From NCBI RefSeq assembly GCF_000150275.1, contig NW_002060947.1, positions 5,495,229-5,559,228 on the forward strand: DNA of 64,000 nucleotides, read 5' to 3'. This document shows positions 24,922 to 37,648 of this stretch, one piece after another (the stretch's first letter is position 1; each line of letters opens with the position of its first letter). The translations under genes were made by a program, and so were the position numbers. The notes beneath the pieces are model-generated. The model had not been told where the DNA came from, ran no database searches, and saw nothing but the letters and a program-made list of their open reading frames with translations. The DNA comes from Trichoplax adhaerens. Lineage: Eukaryota > Placozoa > Uniplacotomia > Trichoplacea > Trichoplacidae.

Positions 24922-27900
24922 AATTCAATAATGTTATTGTATGCAGTCAAAATACGATTCTTATATTAATACGTGTAGAGAAATCGTTCTATTAATATCT
25001 AAAAACATTTATGAATATCTTAATTCTTGAATATTTAGAATATTCTCTTCATTAATTTTTTGGGATATTCTATTTGGTTGTAAATATCAACTAGTATCAA
25101 ACTTTTGCTCGTGTTATAAACAATGATGCTTCTCTATTTTGTTAAAGATACGGTATAGATATCGAATATATTATCCAATATTATTAACGATTGATTATAT
25201 CAATAAAATAAGATAAAAGAATGGGCATGAAACGTAGGATTGCATCAGTTTTTAGTACGGCATGTAATCATTATAAATATCTGTAATAATGATTTATCAA
25301 TAGTAGAAAGTTGGTTCAATATTGCAATGATCATTACAGGGTTGTCATTTTTAAATTCAAATTTTAACTTGCATTAAGCAATACTCTTATAATATTAATA
25401 TTAGTGGTAAATTTTCAGTCTGATTGACTTGATTCAAAATAGATCTGTCAACATGGTCTTGTATTATTGAAACATCCATTTAACTATTATGACAGTCTCT
25501 ATTCAATTACGACAGAGCTTGCGTTGAGTCAATATGATTAACTGTCTATTTGACTGTCAGTGGACATCATGGTTTTTATTGGAGTATCAATAATAACCTG
25601 GTTTTATACCTTTCTTGATATCCATTCTACTTAAATAACCGTTTGTTCATTTGGTACAGCGATGAATAACCAATAGTGCAATAAATCTAGGTAGCTGACC
25701 TATGCTATACTGGTGTATACGTAAGCACATTAATAGTATAAGAACTACAGTATTGAACTTGAATCGATTTTTTGAGTTTAAGTCATTTTAGCAACCGGTA
25801 TATTAGCAAATCTCAAGAGTAGCCTACGCGATTACGAATTATAATTATTATTCAATAAGTGTGGTCAAACGGGGGAAAAAGCAATCTCAGATTGCAGTGT
25901 ATGAGTTGATATTCAAGTAATACAGAAATTTGCTCAAAATTAGTAGTAATAAAATTGTAATCTATACATGTTTTGCAGGGCTTTACATTTGTGACGTGGC
26001 TATAGACAGTGTACGTATCAGGTATTAATCCTTATTTTTTTCGCAGAATCAAAGTGCTACTCTCTGATACATATTAGATCTGATTATATCATTATAATAT
26101 CTCCACTACACAAGTAGATTACCTTTCTGGAGTATAGCAAATAATTCATTGATTAGCTCACCATATGATGATTAAAATAAATAATCGGCCTATTACATAC
26201 ATATATATATATGTTATATATATATATATATTATCATCATATCATATTAATGCCATTGTACGTGTGTCGCTCTGTTAAAGAGGATTCTGACTCTATATTG
26301 ACTTAAAAGTGGACTATATTCCATGAAGTTTCTACGAATTTCGCTAGTTAATTATTATTATTCCAAAAAAATATTATCAATGCTACCAGGCTGAATGGTG
26401 ATTACTTGCAGTCCGTCAGCTCAAAGTGGAAGAGTCGGTTTTAATATCTTGATTTAACCGCTTCTCATTACGTCTTATCCGCATCTACTACAGCACACAA
26501 AATCCGCCAGCTGCTTCTTGTATCAACAATTCAACATACAATATAAGTATTAAAGCCTATACTACAGTCTAACGGATTAATTGATTATTCCCTATAGTAT
26601 TTTATCCACGAGTATACCTGGATAAAGATAGAACAGTTCAAATTACTGTAATCCTATAAAACATCTTTGCACTATAAATAAAAATTTTGCAGTTAATAAC
26701 CATAAAGTGAAGAATCGTCAAAGCTTGGAAGTAGCTTGGTAAATACCTCATTTGTCATCATCACCTATCGCCTATTATTTTGCCGCAATGAGTCACCGCT
26801 GTATCACGAGGACATTATCCTTAAAGCCAATCAACAACCTAGCCAGGAACGTGAAGGAATCAAGCTGTCTTTAAAACAGTCCACAATAAAATAACCCCTG
26901 TAGACCCTAATCTTTGATACTGCTAGGCTTAAAGTGTCTGTACAGTACTACTCCTTCCTTTGCTCATTGCCGTACTTGGCATGGTTGACAAATTTGAGAA
27001 CAAGCATCATTACAATGTTTTTTTTTTAAAGATCAGGTACTGATTATATGGTAAATCGTCATAAATAATGAATTAATTAATTAGTTCATTAACAACATCC
27101 ATGCTGAAGAACATATCCTGCAAGTATATTGTACAGCATACAGGAAAAGGAATCGTATTGTCATCGGTTCGTTGTGCAATGCACTAAGCGACAATTGATT
27201 GCTTAAGTAAACATTATAAATTAAATTTCATAGGCTACACAGGATAGTAATTTCTATCTGGTCTCTGGCTTACATCGTTATTGTTAGCTTCTGATGGAAT
27301 GGAATGAAATTCTCTTCAGGTAAAACAAGGATTAGTAAAATATTGCAAATGCGACCAGCAACAATTAGCGATAATGTTGTTAACTGAATGTCTAAGGTGC
27401 CATCTTGCTTATTGCACCGACATTCCCCTTAGGCATGGTCGATGATAGCCCATGTGATTAAGTGATATTATTCAAGTTCTTTATAGATTAGAGTTAGCGA
27501 GTATTTATTGCAGGTACTAGTTTTGATCTTGAAATATAGAATTACGTGCCAATAGACTTAGGAAAGTTTACTTTGAGTCAATTTGTTATCGTACTCTTAT
27601 CACTACTATTACTTTTTTATCTTTGCAATGAGAAGATCCCGTGGATTTCTTTCCTTAAGCAGACGTTAGTGCATTGCAGCGATAATGTAACATAGGCGAG
27701 TATACGTGTATATGTATATCACATATCGATAATTAGAGCGCAGACTACAGAATAAGGATGTTAATAGACGGTTTGAGGAACTTTCAGATCACAACACGTA
27801 GTCTATTAGTCAAAATAAACAACTATTGCTGTAGCTACTGACGGTAATATTGACGAAAGGAAGTAATTTCAACATAATATACAGTAATGGTTGTAAAATT

Positions 27901-28278
27901 ATTGGCCATGATGATTAGTAAATAAATCTTGAATATCTCACTACTTGTACTACAAATAGCGTAAGCAAATTTAAAACTACTAAGTTTACCGGTGTGGTAA
28001 ATATTATGTAATGCACATGCCAATATTCTATTGATATCGCTTATTCATTCATCCTAGGGGAAGCAAGCCTACTTTTGCCAGCAATAATCTTATTATATTA
28101 CACTTTGAATAGATAATTTTATGGCTATGTATAATTTTATTTATTTATCCTATTTTACGATTGTACATCTTATCGTACCAGTGAAGTTGTCACTATGGCT
28201 ATCATTAATTGAAAACTATGACTTATATAACGTTCATTTTTTCAACGTTTCTAATAACTGTCGGTAGGATTATAAATA
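24922..28278. other. gap between SLC45 copies; TA microsatellite
   Basis: No gene supported. A TA-rich microsatellite lies at about 26199-26232. Short frames near 27835-28023 show no splice-linked partners. Regulatory sequence for the downstream SLC45 copy probably lies in the last few hundred bases, but no motif can be named. Confidence 0.5.
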
Positions 28279-30314
28279 ATGTCTGACGAAAAAGATGTCT
28301 ATGATGAAAAGAGTGAGCAGCAAATCGTAGATGAAAGCAATGAAATTAAAACACTACCAGAACGAAGACCTATCAGCATCATACGGTTAATTTGCATGTC
28401 GTGTTCGTTGGCTGCACTGGAAGTCTGTTACGCAGCTCAAGCTGTTAACGAAGTACCTATTTTATTAGCTACTGGCCTTCCACAAAAGTATATTCCTTAC
28501 TTGTGGAGCCTAACACCAATTTTAGCTTTGATCATTCAGCCATATCTTGCCAGCGTATCCGATCACTGTACATGTAGCTGGGGTAGAAGGCGACCGTTCA
28601 TACTAGCATTTGCTATTGGTATTTTCATTGGGATATTTTTCTTAGGCTTTGGAACAGCAATCGGCCATCTGATTGATCCATTTAATAATACTGTAATTAT
28701 AATACTGGTCATCACTGGGGTTTGGTTTATGGACTACTTCACTGATGCTCTACAAGTGCCTGGCAAAGCGATATTATTGGATAGCTCTATTGGTTATGCA
28801 CAGACTGCAAATAACATATCTACAATAGTTGCATCATTTGGAATGATATTAGGATATGGTATCTGCAGGTACAGTAATCCAAAACCAAGATATAATGTAG
28901 CTATATCTTAACTGTATTTCTACAAAGTCGTGATTGCCAATAATATAATATACTGTATAATTTCAGCCTTAACTAATTTTTTTCTAATAATATGGGTAGC
29001 ATCCATTGGAATAGCACCTTCTTTGGAGACCTGTTTGCTAACGAAGGACAAGCCGTGTTTACCGTTGCGGCTTTCACCTCCGGTATCCTTTTCCTAATCT
29101 CATTCATATTTGGAAAGGAAAAGCCTTATACTAAACCAGTCAGTTCTGCAAACTTTCAAAATGATGAATCTCATAATTCTGATAATAATGAAGCTCCACC
29201 AAAAGAAAATCAAAATTATGGCACTATTCGTGAAGTTGATTCTACAGTTATAGACCAACAGAATGAAGATGCTGGCCAAAACAAGTTAAAATTATGTTGT
29301 TATGGCTATATTTATTCTATTGTCAAAATGCCTAAAGAACTTGTTATCCTCTGTGCTCTATCAATTTTCGGCTGGATAGCTCATGTAAGTTTTTTATTCT
29401 TTTATTCTGATTTCATTGGCCAAGTTATACTCAACGGAAGTAACAACGCTCCGATAAACTCTTCTGACTACATGAACTATCTTGATGGGGTCAAAATTTC
29501 AAGTTTGGCATTTATTGGAGCAACCGTCATCGATATAATTTACACTTACCTTCTTGAATACTGGCTATTAGATCGGATTGGTATCTTAAAAAATTTTATA
29601 ATATATATATATATATACTCTTATACCTATGTGAAATATCGCATTGGGTTTCTATCTGATTGAAATCGATAACTAATTGTAGTGCAGCAATTGATGAATA
29701 TTGTTGATTAATAAGAAATGTTGCTAGTTGTGCTTTATTTCTTTATTCGATTCCTCATATTTATCTTGCTGTCTACTCTATCCAATTAGGATCCAGGTTG
29801 GGCATGATATTTGGCTTGTGTATCTCAGGTACAGCAATGATACTTTTAGCCTTTACTACCGAACTTAGTCTGGCAATTGCATGTTGCTGTGCTACAGAAC
29901 TTGCTACAGTGACAATCTATAGCATACCTTATGGACTGGTGGGAAAATATCACTATTACTACTCGGTAATAACAAATACGCAGTATACACCTATGATAGA
30001 TATTTCATTCATGGCAAGATATTAAAATATTGCCATCTTATATCTAGAATGATCCAAGATGGAATACTAGAGGTTGTGGAACCGATTCAGCAATATTGAA
30101 TAACTGCCTGTACTTAGGGACTTTTATCATTTCTATTACCTTCGGGCCTATTATACAAAGTACAAATTCTATTAGTGTCGTATTTATTACTGCTGGCACT
30201 TGTAACTTGATTGCTGCAGTAATTTCAGTATTCGTAGTTGATCCAGAAAATACATCACTGCTGATCGATATATCCTACGAAACTGTCAAGACTAAGGATG
30301 TTATTATTGATTAA
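28279..30314 (+). CDS. SLC45: SLC45-family H+/sugar symporter, copy 3
   Basis: Four exons, 28279-28868, 29000-29580, 29790-29965 and 30048-30314, sum to 1614 nt (537 aa). Intron positions and phases are the same as in copy 2, and exon 3 is again 176 nt. For exon 2 the acceptor at 28999 (GGGTAG) is used, not the nearer-looking TTTCAG at 28967, because the latter would read AAC-TAA at once. Residues 99-107 are CSWGRRRPF; FGWIAHVSFLFFYSDFIGQ and RGCGTDSAILNN follow. The charged N-terminus (MSDEKDVYDEKSEQ) and the Asn/Glu-rich central loop are cytosolic in the family topology. With copy 2 and the relic at 17.6 kb this makes a head-to-tail tandem family. Confidence 0.88.
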
Positions 30315-31029
30315 TCAATACAACAGTCATGGCATGATCTTATAGAAAAGATGTTGCATGTTACGATTAAAATAGTTTCCATACTTTTCTAATGACGAAG
30401 AGATTCCAGAATTTTAAGAATATCAGTACCCTTTCCTCCAAATTTATTTATACCAATAGTGTTGGTAATACTTTATATTTACATTTCGCTTAATTTATAA
30501 TGCAAATACATTTCAAAGCTTTCTCCTCTTTCCATGTATGTGTATAGGATGTAAATAAAAGCATTAATAACATAAATCCGCTAATAGTCATACTACCTCA
30601 AGCCATTTGATATACCGTATTTCTGCCAAATTAATTAATTATTCGAACAGAGTTGAATATCAATAGAGCAGCCCGATTGAGTAGCGGATGTAAATTGGAA
30701 ATAAAAAAGACTGCTTTCATTTTGAATCGTCTATCTTGCTTCCATTGCTTTCACCAATCAGCTGATGAGAAACGAGAATATCATCTTATCTATATAAGTT
30801 ATAGGTAATCGGTATTAATTCACATGAATACGATATTCCAGCATTTGTTACTTTTAATTAGCATTGCAACTATCATTAATACTACTGATAACAGGTAGTA
30901 CAGAAGCAGATAAAGATAGGGATATCTCAATGACGATATCATAACTACAAATAACAAATGAATCTCCATAGATATCTATCTCTAGTATGGTGAAATCAAG
31001 AGTTCCATCACCTACAGTGATGTGAATAA

Positions 31030-31085
31030 ATATGGAAACACTTTACTCGTATATCAGCTGATATACGAGTAAAGTGTTTCCATAT
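31030..31085. repeat. perfect 56-bp palindrome (first copy)
   Basis: The sequence reads the same on both strands from ATATGGAAACACTTTACTCG to its complement, centred on CAGCTG at 31055-31060, with no spacer. Such a sequence can extrude as a cruciform. A second copy lies 119 bases downstream. Confidence 0.95.
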
Positions 31086-31148
31086 TAAAGAATCTTCACC
31101 AATATCTGATCATGAATGAATGGCGGAACCATACGGTGATGAGAAAAA

Positions 31149-31204
31149 ATATGGAAACTCTTTACTCGTATATCAGCTGATATACGAGTAAAGTGTTTCC
31201 ATAT
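31149..31204. repeat. 56-bp palindrome (second copy, one mismatched pair)
   Basis: Same element as at 31030, with a single arm mismatch (left AAACTC against right GTGTTT). It is centred at 31176/31177. The flanking TTAAAGAATCTTCACCAATA segment is also duplicated, so the unit is about 119 bp. A third TTTCCATAT arm fragment occurs near 31321, suggesting a decayed foldback family. Confidence 0.93.
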
Positions 31205-31686
31205 TAAAGAATCTTCACCAATATCCGACCATGAATGAATGGCGGAACCTAAAGTGGATATCTTGAGTGCCGAAAATTTAACAGCTTTTACTATACAAAA
31301 TTCAAGAAAGTCATCAAATGTTTCCATATCGATTCTCATCACTATATACTCGTATGCATATTAACCTTAACTTAAGGTATATTGTGCCACGTCATTTTCG
31401 CTAGCCTTGCTTTGCTTTTTGCGTCCATTATCCTTCTACTAATTGCAGAACTGCTGTCGCCCTTGTACAGGTCTTCACTGACAAAGAGTTCTGGATTTGT
31501 TTCCCAAGTCCGTCTGTACCGTACAAGTACTACAAGGCGACCATTCAGTACGGTACGTTACCGTTCCGTTCCCGACTCCAGTTAAGCCATCGAAAAGGTA
31601 AACACGGTCGCAAGCTTTGGGTTGCATGGTTCAAGGAAGAATCTTACTGATCAAACGTTATTTGTTGCAGCTTGTTATGAGGCAAT

Positions 31687-34600
31687 ATGACAACTAACTT
31701 TAGTCTAGCTATCGTGTCTTGCTACTTTCTTGTTATTATATCATTGTCCTGTGCGGTAGGGAATGATCACAAGTTACCGTTGGTTATCAACACTTGGCCA
31801 TTCACTGTGGCAACGCGGGCAGGTTTGTTGGAAACAGCTCAAAATGAAATGATCTCATGCTGCATAGTAAAATAAATCAAATGATAACCATCCAACGATG
31901 GTGTCATTTTATTCCAACTATTGAGAATAGCAATCCTACTTAACACGGATGTGCTAGTTCTTATGTTGCATTTCTGGCTGTTTAGTATAACAGGAGATTA
32001 AACATGAACTGCATGGGTTGATTTAATTACTATTGTCGTTATCTTGAAAACAAATAATAAATATTGAATTGGAAAGTGGAGATAAGTACATTTCTATTGA
32101 ATGTTCTAATCAACATACGTACTGTGGAGTAGATCAATAATTCTGAATTATAGCTGTTTTCAACAAACTATAGAATAAATTAGTAGTGCAAAAGATGGAC
32201 GCAACATGTGCATTACCACATAAGACTTTATAGCATATTAATCATCTTGAATGGATTGCAAACACCTCATATGCATAACTAACTACATTAATTCTAACTC
32301 TTGTGTAGCTTGGAAGGTAATCAATTCTACTAGCGGTACCCCATTAGATGCGGTCGAGCAAGGCTGTACGGCTTGTGAAGTTGCACAGTGTGATGGAACT
32401 GTTGGATATGGTGGAAGGTAAGCTGGATACCTTTGCATGCTCTTCCGGTGTGACGACAACCTACCTTCTCTAATTTAACTAATTCTTATATTGAATCAAT
32501 TTACCTGCCTGTCTTTCTTGTAAACTAACTCGTAAATCACGGAATATCTACCAGTTTAACTTTCAACCCTGCAATATCTATTACATTAATATTCGTATGC
32601 ATGTATCTGCTGCCTAATTATACTGTACAACGACATGACACAGTTCTTTGTCAATGGAATAGAAAAAAGTTTAAGAATACACATACATTGCAGGAAGATC
32701 CCAAGTGATACGATGTATATTCTAGCACGGTACTTTCCTCTTGAGGCTCTCATTACAGTATCAATACAACTTATTTTGTTTTACCGAACTGTAACTTCAT
32801 CTTTCCGCCTCCATTTACGGAAAGTATAAGACTTAAAATTCTGTCGTAAGACGACTAGCATTCCCTACGTTAGCTAATATTATGAGGTAATTGTCGAAGA
32901 TACACATACAACTGTGACATCTCTAATATCTTATTTATATTGATATAGCTCACTGGATATTCTATTTAACTTAATCACTTTCAGTTATTCTAAATGTTGT
33001 ATCTTATTTATCGAAATAGTCCTGATGAAAGTGGAGAGACAACGTTGGATGCCATGATCATGGATGGGTAAGTTTCGATACAGTATTTATGCAATGCATG
33101 AGGCTGTTAAATCTATTCTTTTTGTACTCGTTGTCTCTTTCTGTAATTATATCCCATACTAGCAACTCTTGGAAGACTGTAATAGAAATAAAAGTTTTGG
33201 TGATATTTTAACTTGTAATATTAGAACATCTCACGATGTTGGCTCTGTTGGCTGCTTAAAAAGGATCAAATCCGCTATTTCTGTAGCTAGAAAAGTTATG
33301 GAATTGACCAATCATACTTTACTGGTTGGTGATGAAGGTATATTTCTAATATTTTAGGAACTTTGCTCAATCTTAATTGCTAATCAGTGATTACTGCACT
33401 ACGTCGCCAAGAAATTGTAATCTATTTTTGTCAACATTATCACAAGCCACTAGATTTGCAATTAGTACAGGATTCAAGCAAGAAAATTTACATACGAATA
33501 AATCAGTGTAGGTTGAATTAATTATTGATCAATCAATAATTATAATAGATTCACTGCTATACGCGCTTCACAGGCACTGTTTAACTTTTGGTGTGTTTAA
33601 ATTGTTTTTCCTATATTAATAGCGGTATTTACAAATCGTGGTTGGAAAATAACTGCCAACCCAATTTTTGGAAGGTATACTTCTAACGTATCCAATATAG
33701 TAGTTCACAATAGCCCTTTTTCTCTGGTCTCAATATTGAAACAGACTTGTGGCGACTATTATATTATTAAATAAAAAGTGAGAGCATAAGTTCACTTTTG
33801 TAGGGAGTTACTCCCAATCCGAGAAGTAGCTGTGGACCATATAGACCTGCTGATACGTAATTTTTGAAACGATACTTGATAAAAAGCCTATTTTGTGTAG
33901 ATCTAACTTCAAATACGACTTTTAACTTAGCAGTACATTCTTAATTTTAAATTTTACTAGATGTCAATCTCTTGACTGTAAACAAGATACAAACCACGAC
34001 GTTAGCAGTGATAATCATGACACCATAGGTAAAATTACACATGAAGTAGCAAATTATCCAATTTTATTAACTGTAAATGATGTCATTTCACCCTAGGAAT
34101 GATTGTCGTAGATAAAAATACTATCGCCGGTGGAACATCCACCAATGGTGCAAATCATAAGATATCTGGGTAATGAATAAATTACTTTGATTTAATGAGA
34201 TACAGAGTGGACTGCAATTCAAAGTAATAACTTTTTGAATGCAATAATGATTGGGAAATTTTTAAATCATGACGGATACTACCTTACTGCTATATCATAA
34301 AATTTTAAATAAACTACTTTGATATTTTCAATAAACTTAGCCGTGTAGGCGATTCTCCCATTGCTGGTGCTGGCCTTTACGTAGATAAAGATATAGGTGG
34401 CTCTGCAGCAACCGGAGACGGCGATGTCATGATGAGATTTTTACCAAGGTAATCATGATCATATCTAAACATTATCTAATCTGAGTTTTGCCTAAATTCT
34501 TTCATTGATATTATCATTCAGTTACCAAGTAGTCGAAAGCATGCGACTTGGTATGTCTCCTAAGAAAGCAACTACGGAAGCCATCATGAGGATCAAAAAA

Positions 34601-34922
34601 TATTATCCCCATTTTAATGGAGCTTTAATTGCTGTTAACATGGCCGGCGAAGTCGGTATATATATACATTGCAATAGTTTTAAAAATCATTGTAACGTAA
34701 ACTAATTTGTATTACCTGTAAACAGAAAAATTTGAATTGGCTTTACGAGCTACTGTTAAACTGTTGATGTGTGACTTTTATATTGACTAATAGCAGGTTT
34801 CGCCTTTATGCATTTTCATAAATATAGGAGCAGCCTGTCATGGATTTAAAGGAAAATTTCCTTATTCTGTCGCACATTCGGGAATGAATGATGTCAAAGT
34901 CTATGTCACGAATTGTGTTTAA
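31687..34922 (+). CDS. AGA: glycosylasparaginase (aspartylglucosaminidase)
   Basis: Twelve exons add up to 1050 nt (349 aa; the human protein is 346): 31687-31822, 32309-32417, 33020-33067, 33225-33337, 33447-33507, 33623-33674, 33804-33856, 33961-34028, 34097-34169, 34341-34448, 34522-34655 and 34828-34922. All junctions are GT-AG and in phase. A signal peptide (residues 1 to about 25) is followed by [10 protein letters not shown], the N-terminal family signature. The enzyme is made as a precursor that cuts itself before the catalytic Thr. Here the HDTIG motif places the cut at Asp211-Thr212. GGTSTNG and [12 protein letters not shown] carry the substrate and oxyanion residues. The enzyme removes Asn from N-linked glycan remnants in lysosomes. 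Exon 4 is taken from the acceptor at 33224 because [12 protein letters not shown] then matches the family exactly; an earlier acceptor at 33204 would add seven residues. No break was seen. Confidence 0.93.
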
Positions 34923-37648
34923 TCCAAATAATTACGTGTAAAATGTACTAGGTTCAAATATTTAAATTTATCGATTTTGTTCATGCAGTCGTTTATAGAG
35001 CATTTAAATGTACTTTCGTATACGATAATTCTCCCAGCCACGATCAAGTGTCCTACTTTAAGATCGAAATATTTAATGATAGTCCTTATACTGCACTGTA
35101 GATAAACGAATACGGCTTATTTTTCTTCGAATGTAAACATTGATACTTTAAATTTGTAGCTAATCTCGAAACGTAATACTATTCTAACAATGTTTATGTA
35201 ATGATAATATAAAAGTGTTTATATTGATATAAAATATTTATAATTATTATGCCTTACAACTGGCATTAATACTACTTGCGATAGGTATTACAGAAGCAGG
35301 TAGCCCAGCCTAGTCTAGCTTTGGCCCTAGCAGGGTTCAACCATAGAGGTTCTTCTTACCGGTACTGCATCTCTATGATATTAACATAGCACAACAGCTA
35401 CATTATACCATATCATATTTTGCTGGCATTGCTTTCTGCACACTGTACTTCTGTGCAGAACTACGTACTTTACTGTACACTGTACATTACAGTATACCAT
35501 CAGAGACTACTCCATCAAAAAAATGCTCACCCTGACCTAGAAAGAGAAGGAGGGTTATATCGCTTTACAGGGAAATAGCGAAGCCATTCATGGATTGTAA
35601 AGCGACGAAGAATTTATAATTTATTATAAGTTTGAATTAAAAAGGCATGAGAATTTATTTTTGCTAAAATTTTATTCTTACATAGTATTTTGAGCTTATG
35701 ATAGCAAATATTTTACGTTAGCTTGATAGATTGTTGTAAAATTTCATTTAAATAAATATTTTGGCGTTAATTACTACTTCCTTTTTAATACAGCATTCTA
35801 TACGGTGTTCCCTAATCATTCTAACTAGCATACTAGACTCTATATTTCTACACTACAAAGATTGTTTCTGTTTTATCTATTTCGACTTTTAACTGTTACA
35901 GGCATTTTGAAGAATAATATTGATTTACTCTCAGTATTAATTCTTAATCTACATTACTATTCGAAGCATCGAATGCTGCTGATTCGGATGTATAAGAATA
36001 AATTCAGTGCGTTCGTGAAGAAAGAAGATATTCCAAGATATTCTTTAAGAAGTTCAGTATAACACTGTAAGTCGACGACATCGAAATTAACCTTAAATAC
36101 ACAAAAGTCTTTCAACTGCCCTCGTCAAAGCTACTGTGCTGTACTGTAAAAGATACTGCAATTAATGTCTCACACTTCTCAACATCTCAATACTTGATTA
36201 CTCTGCTGATGTACGTGATATCCTCCGCTAATATACTTAACTTTAATTTAAACCTGGAACCAAATCTAACCTAATAGCTAGTACTTACTACCTCCAATTT
36301 ACCCCCAAATTGATCTTGAAGTAGTCCCTAATCATAAATTAAAAAAGTCGCAGAAAAAAACATGTTTTAAATTTAAACCGCACAATCTAGGTACTGCTGT
36401 ACTGAGAAGTAACAGTTTAGATAAATTGCAATAGTTTTTGAAATCACTGTGATGTAAACTAATTTAAATTGCCTGTAGACCAATAAACTAAATTGACTTT
36501 ACAAACTACTATTAAACTGTCGATGTGAGATTTCTTTTTATTGACTAATTTTCGCGCACTTATTTTTGTCATGCATTGCCTTCCGGTATGAACTTTTAAA
36601 TTGTTGGTTTTGCCTTAATGCAAATCTATAAATATAGGAGTAGAATGTAATAGATTTAATGGAAGACTTTCCCTATTTTGTTACATCTTCGGGAATCAAT
36701 GATGCCAAAGTCTTTGTTACGAATTGTGTTAAATCCAAATAATTGCGTGTAAAATATACGCCGGTCAAATATTTCAAGTTGTCGATTTTTTATTTTTCAT
36801 GCTGTCGCTTATATAGCTTTTGTATACTCTATTACGATAATTTTCTCAGCCATGGATCAAGTATTTGCTTTTAGTTCGAAATATTAAATAGCATTCCTTA
36901 CACTATAGGTGTTTAAAATATGGACATCAAGTTATTGTAAGATGCGTATACGTATGGCTATTGCGTGCACTATGACAATCCTGTATAAGAACTTTCGTCA
37001 TGAATGATATACTAGAATAAAATATTGCTTGTTATTTTTTAATATGTGGTATAATAGGTTGGATAATAAAGTCATTAGAACAATCGCAAATAACTTATTT
37101 GGTTTACTATTATTGTACACATGTACCAACATTAGTTCTTCATCATAAACAGCCTTTACAATACAGTATACGCTTGATTGAATAGCTAACCGAAAAATAA
37201 ATTAGGGCCGATATCGTAACGTTTTGTTCAATATATTCTCACGATAGCTTCTTGATGTCGATTTATAACTGGCATATTCTCTGTTAGTGGTAAACTCAAA
37301 TGTATAAAATAAAAAAACCGAAATCAATGTGTGGGTACATTGTTATCATTACATAGTCTCTATCGCCTGTCTATTGGCAATATTATGATAATTGTTCATT
37401 CATTCTTACAAGATCATTATTTGGCATTATTATTTCGATTGAAATAGAACAGTTATTGTTTTTACAATATTACAGTGAGAGCCACACCTAAGTTTCTATA
37501 GTCTATTTCCAGTTGATTTCAAGTAATTTAATATTGATCAAACGACTCTTGAACTATTGGGAACAGTCGAAAGTAGTAGAATATAAGTGCCGCTAAGTGT
37601 ACATCTGTCGTCAGTATCATTTTCGCATAAGCGTTCTTACATGGCGTT
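34923..37648. other. AGA-GRXCR intergenic region
   Basis: Apart from the decayed copy of AGA exon 12 at 36429-36890 and GTAC-rich words around 35450-35510, nothing coding is supported. The last 100 bases before 37649 contain the likely leader of the GRXCR-like gene. Confidence 0.5.
36429..36890 (+). pseudogene. decayed duplicate of AGA intron 11, exon 12 and 3' flank
   Basis: This block is alignable base by base to about 34671-35090, 1.76 kb upstream: intron 11 tail, the AATATAG acceptor, exon 12 and 200 bases of 3' flank. Within the exon copy (from about 36639) a +1 insertion shifts the frame relative to the intact exon and brings an early stop. The conserved Cys-His pair has changed to Cys-Asn. 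No other AGA exons accompany it, so it is a fragment of a partial tandem duplication, not a gene. Confidence 0.85.

Larger units (their letters stand above)
30315..31686. other. SLC45-AGA intergenic region with palindromes
   Basis: No coding sequence supported. It holds AATAAA at about 30556, which could serve as the poly(A) signal of SLC45 copy 3, and two long palindromes at 31030-31085 and 31149-31204. Open frames at 31085-31342 (-) and 31382-31585 (+) overlap the palindrome duplication or have no domain signal. Confidence 0.5.

Noticed and set aside
28968-28999. Nearer TTTCAG acceptor for SLC45 copy 3 exon 2
   Set aside because: It gives an immediate stop; the GGGTAG acceptor at 28999 restores the SIHWNSTF sequence homologous to copy 2.
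31085-31342. 85-codon minus frame next to AGA
   Set aside because: Runs through the duplicated palindrome unit; no domain and no splice context.
33357-33400. GAACTTTGCTCAATCT read as an AGA exon (NFAQS)
   Set aside because: It hits a stop at once and its phase is wrong; the true exon is 33447-33507, which reads [10 protein letters not shown] in phase.
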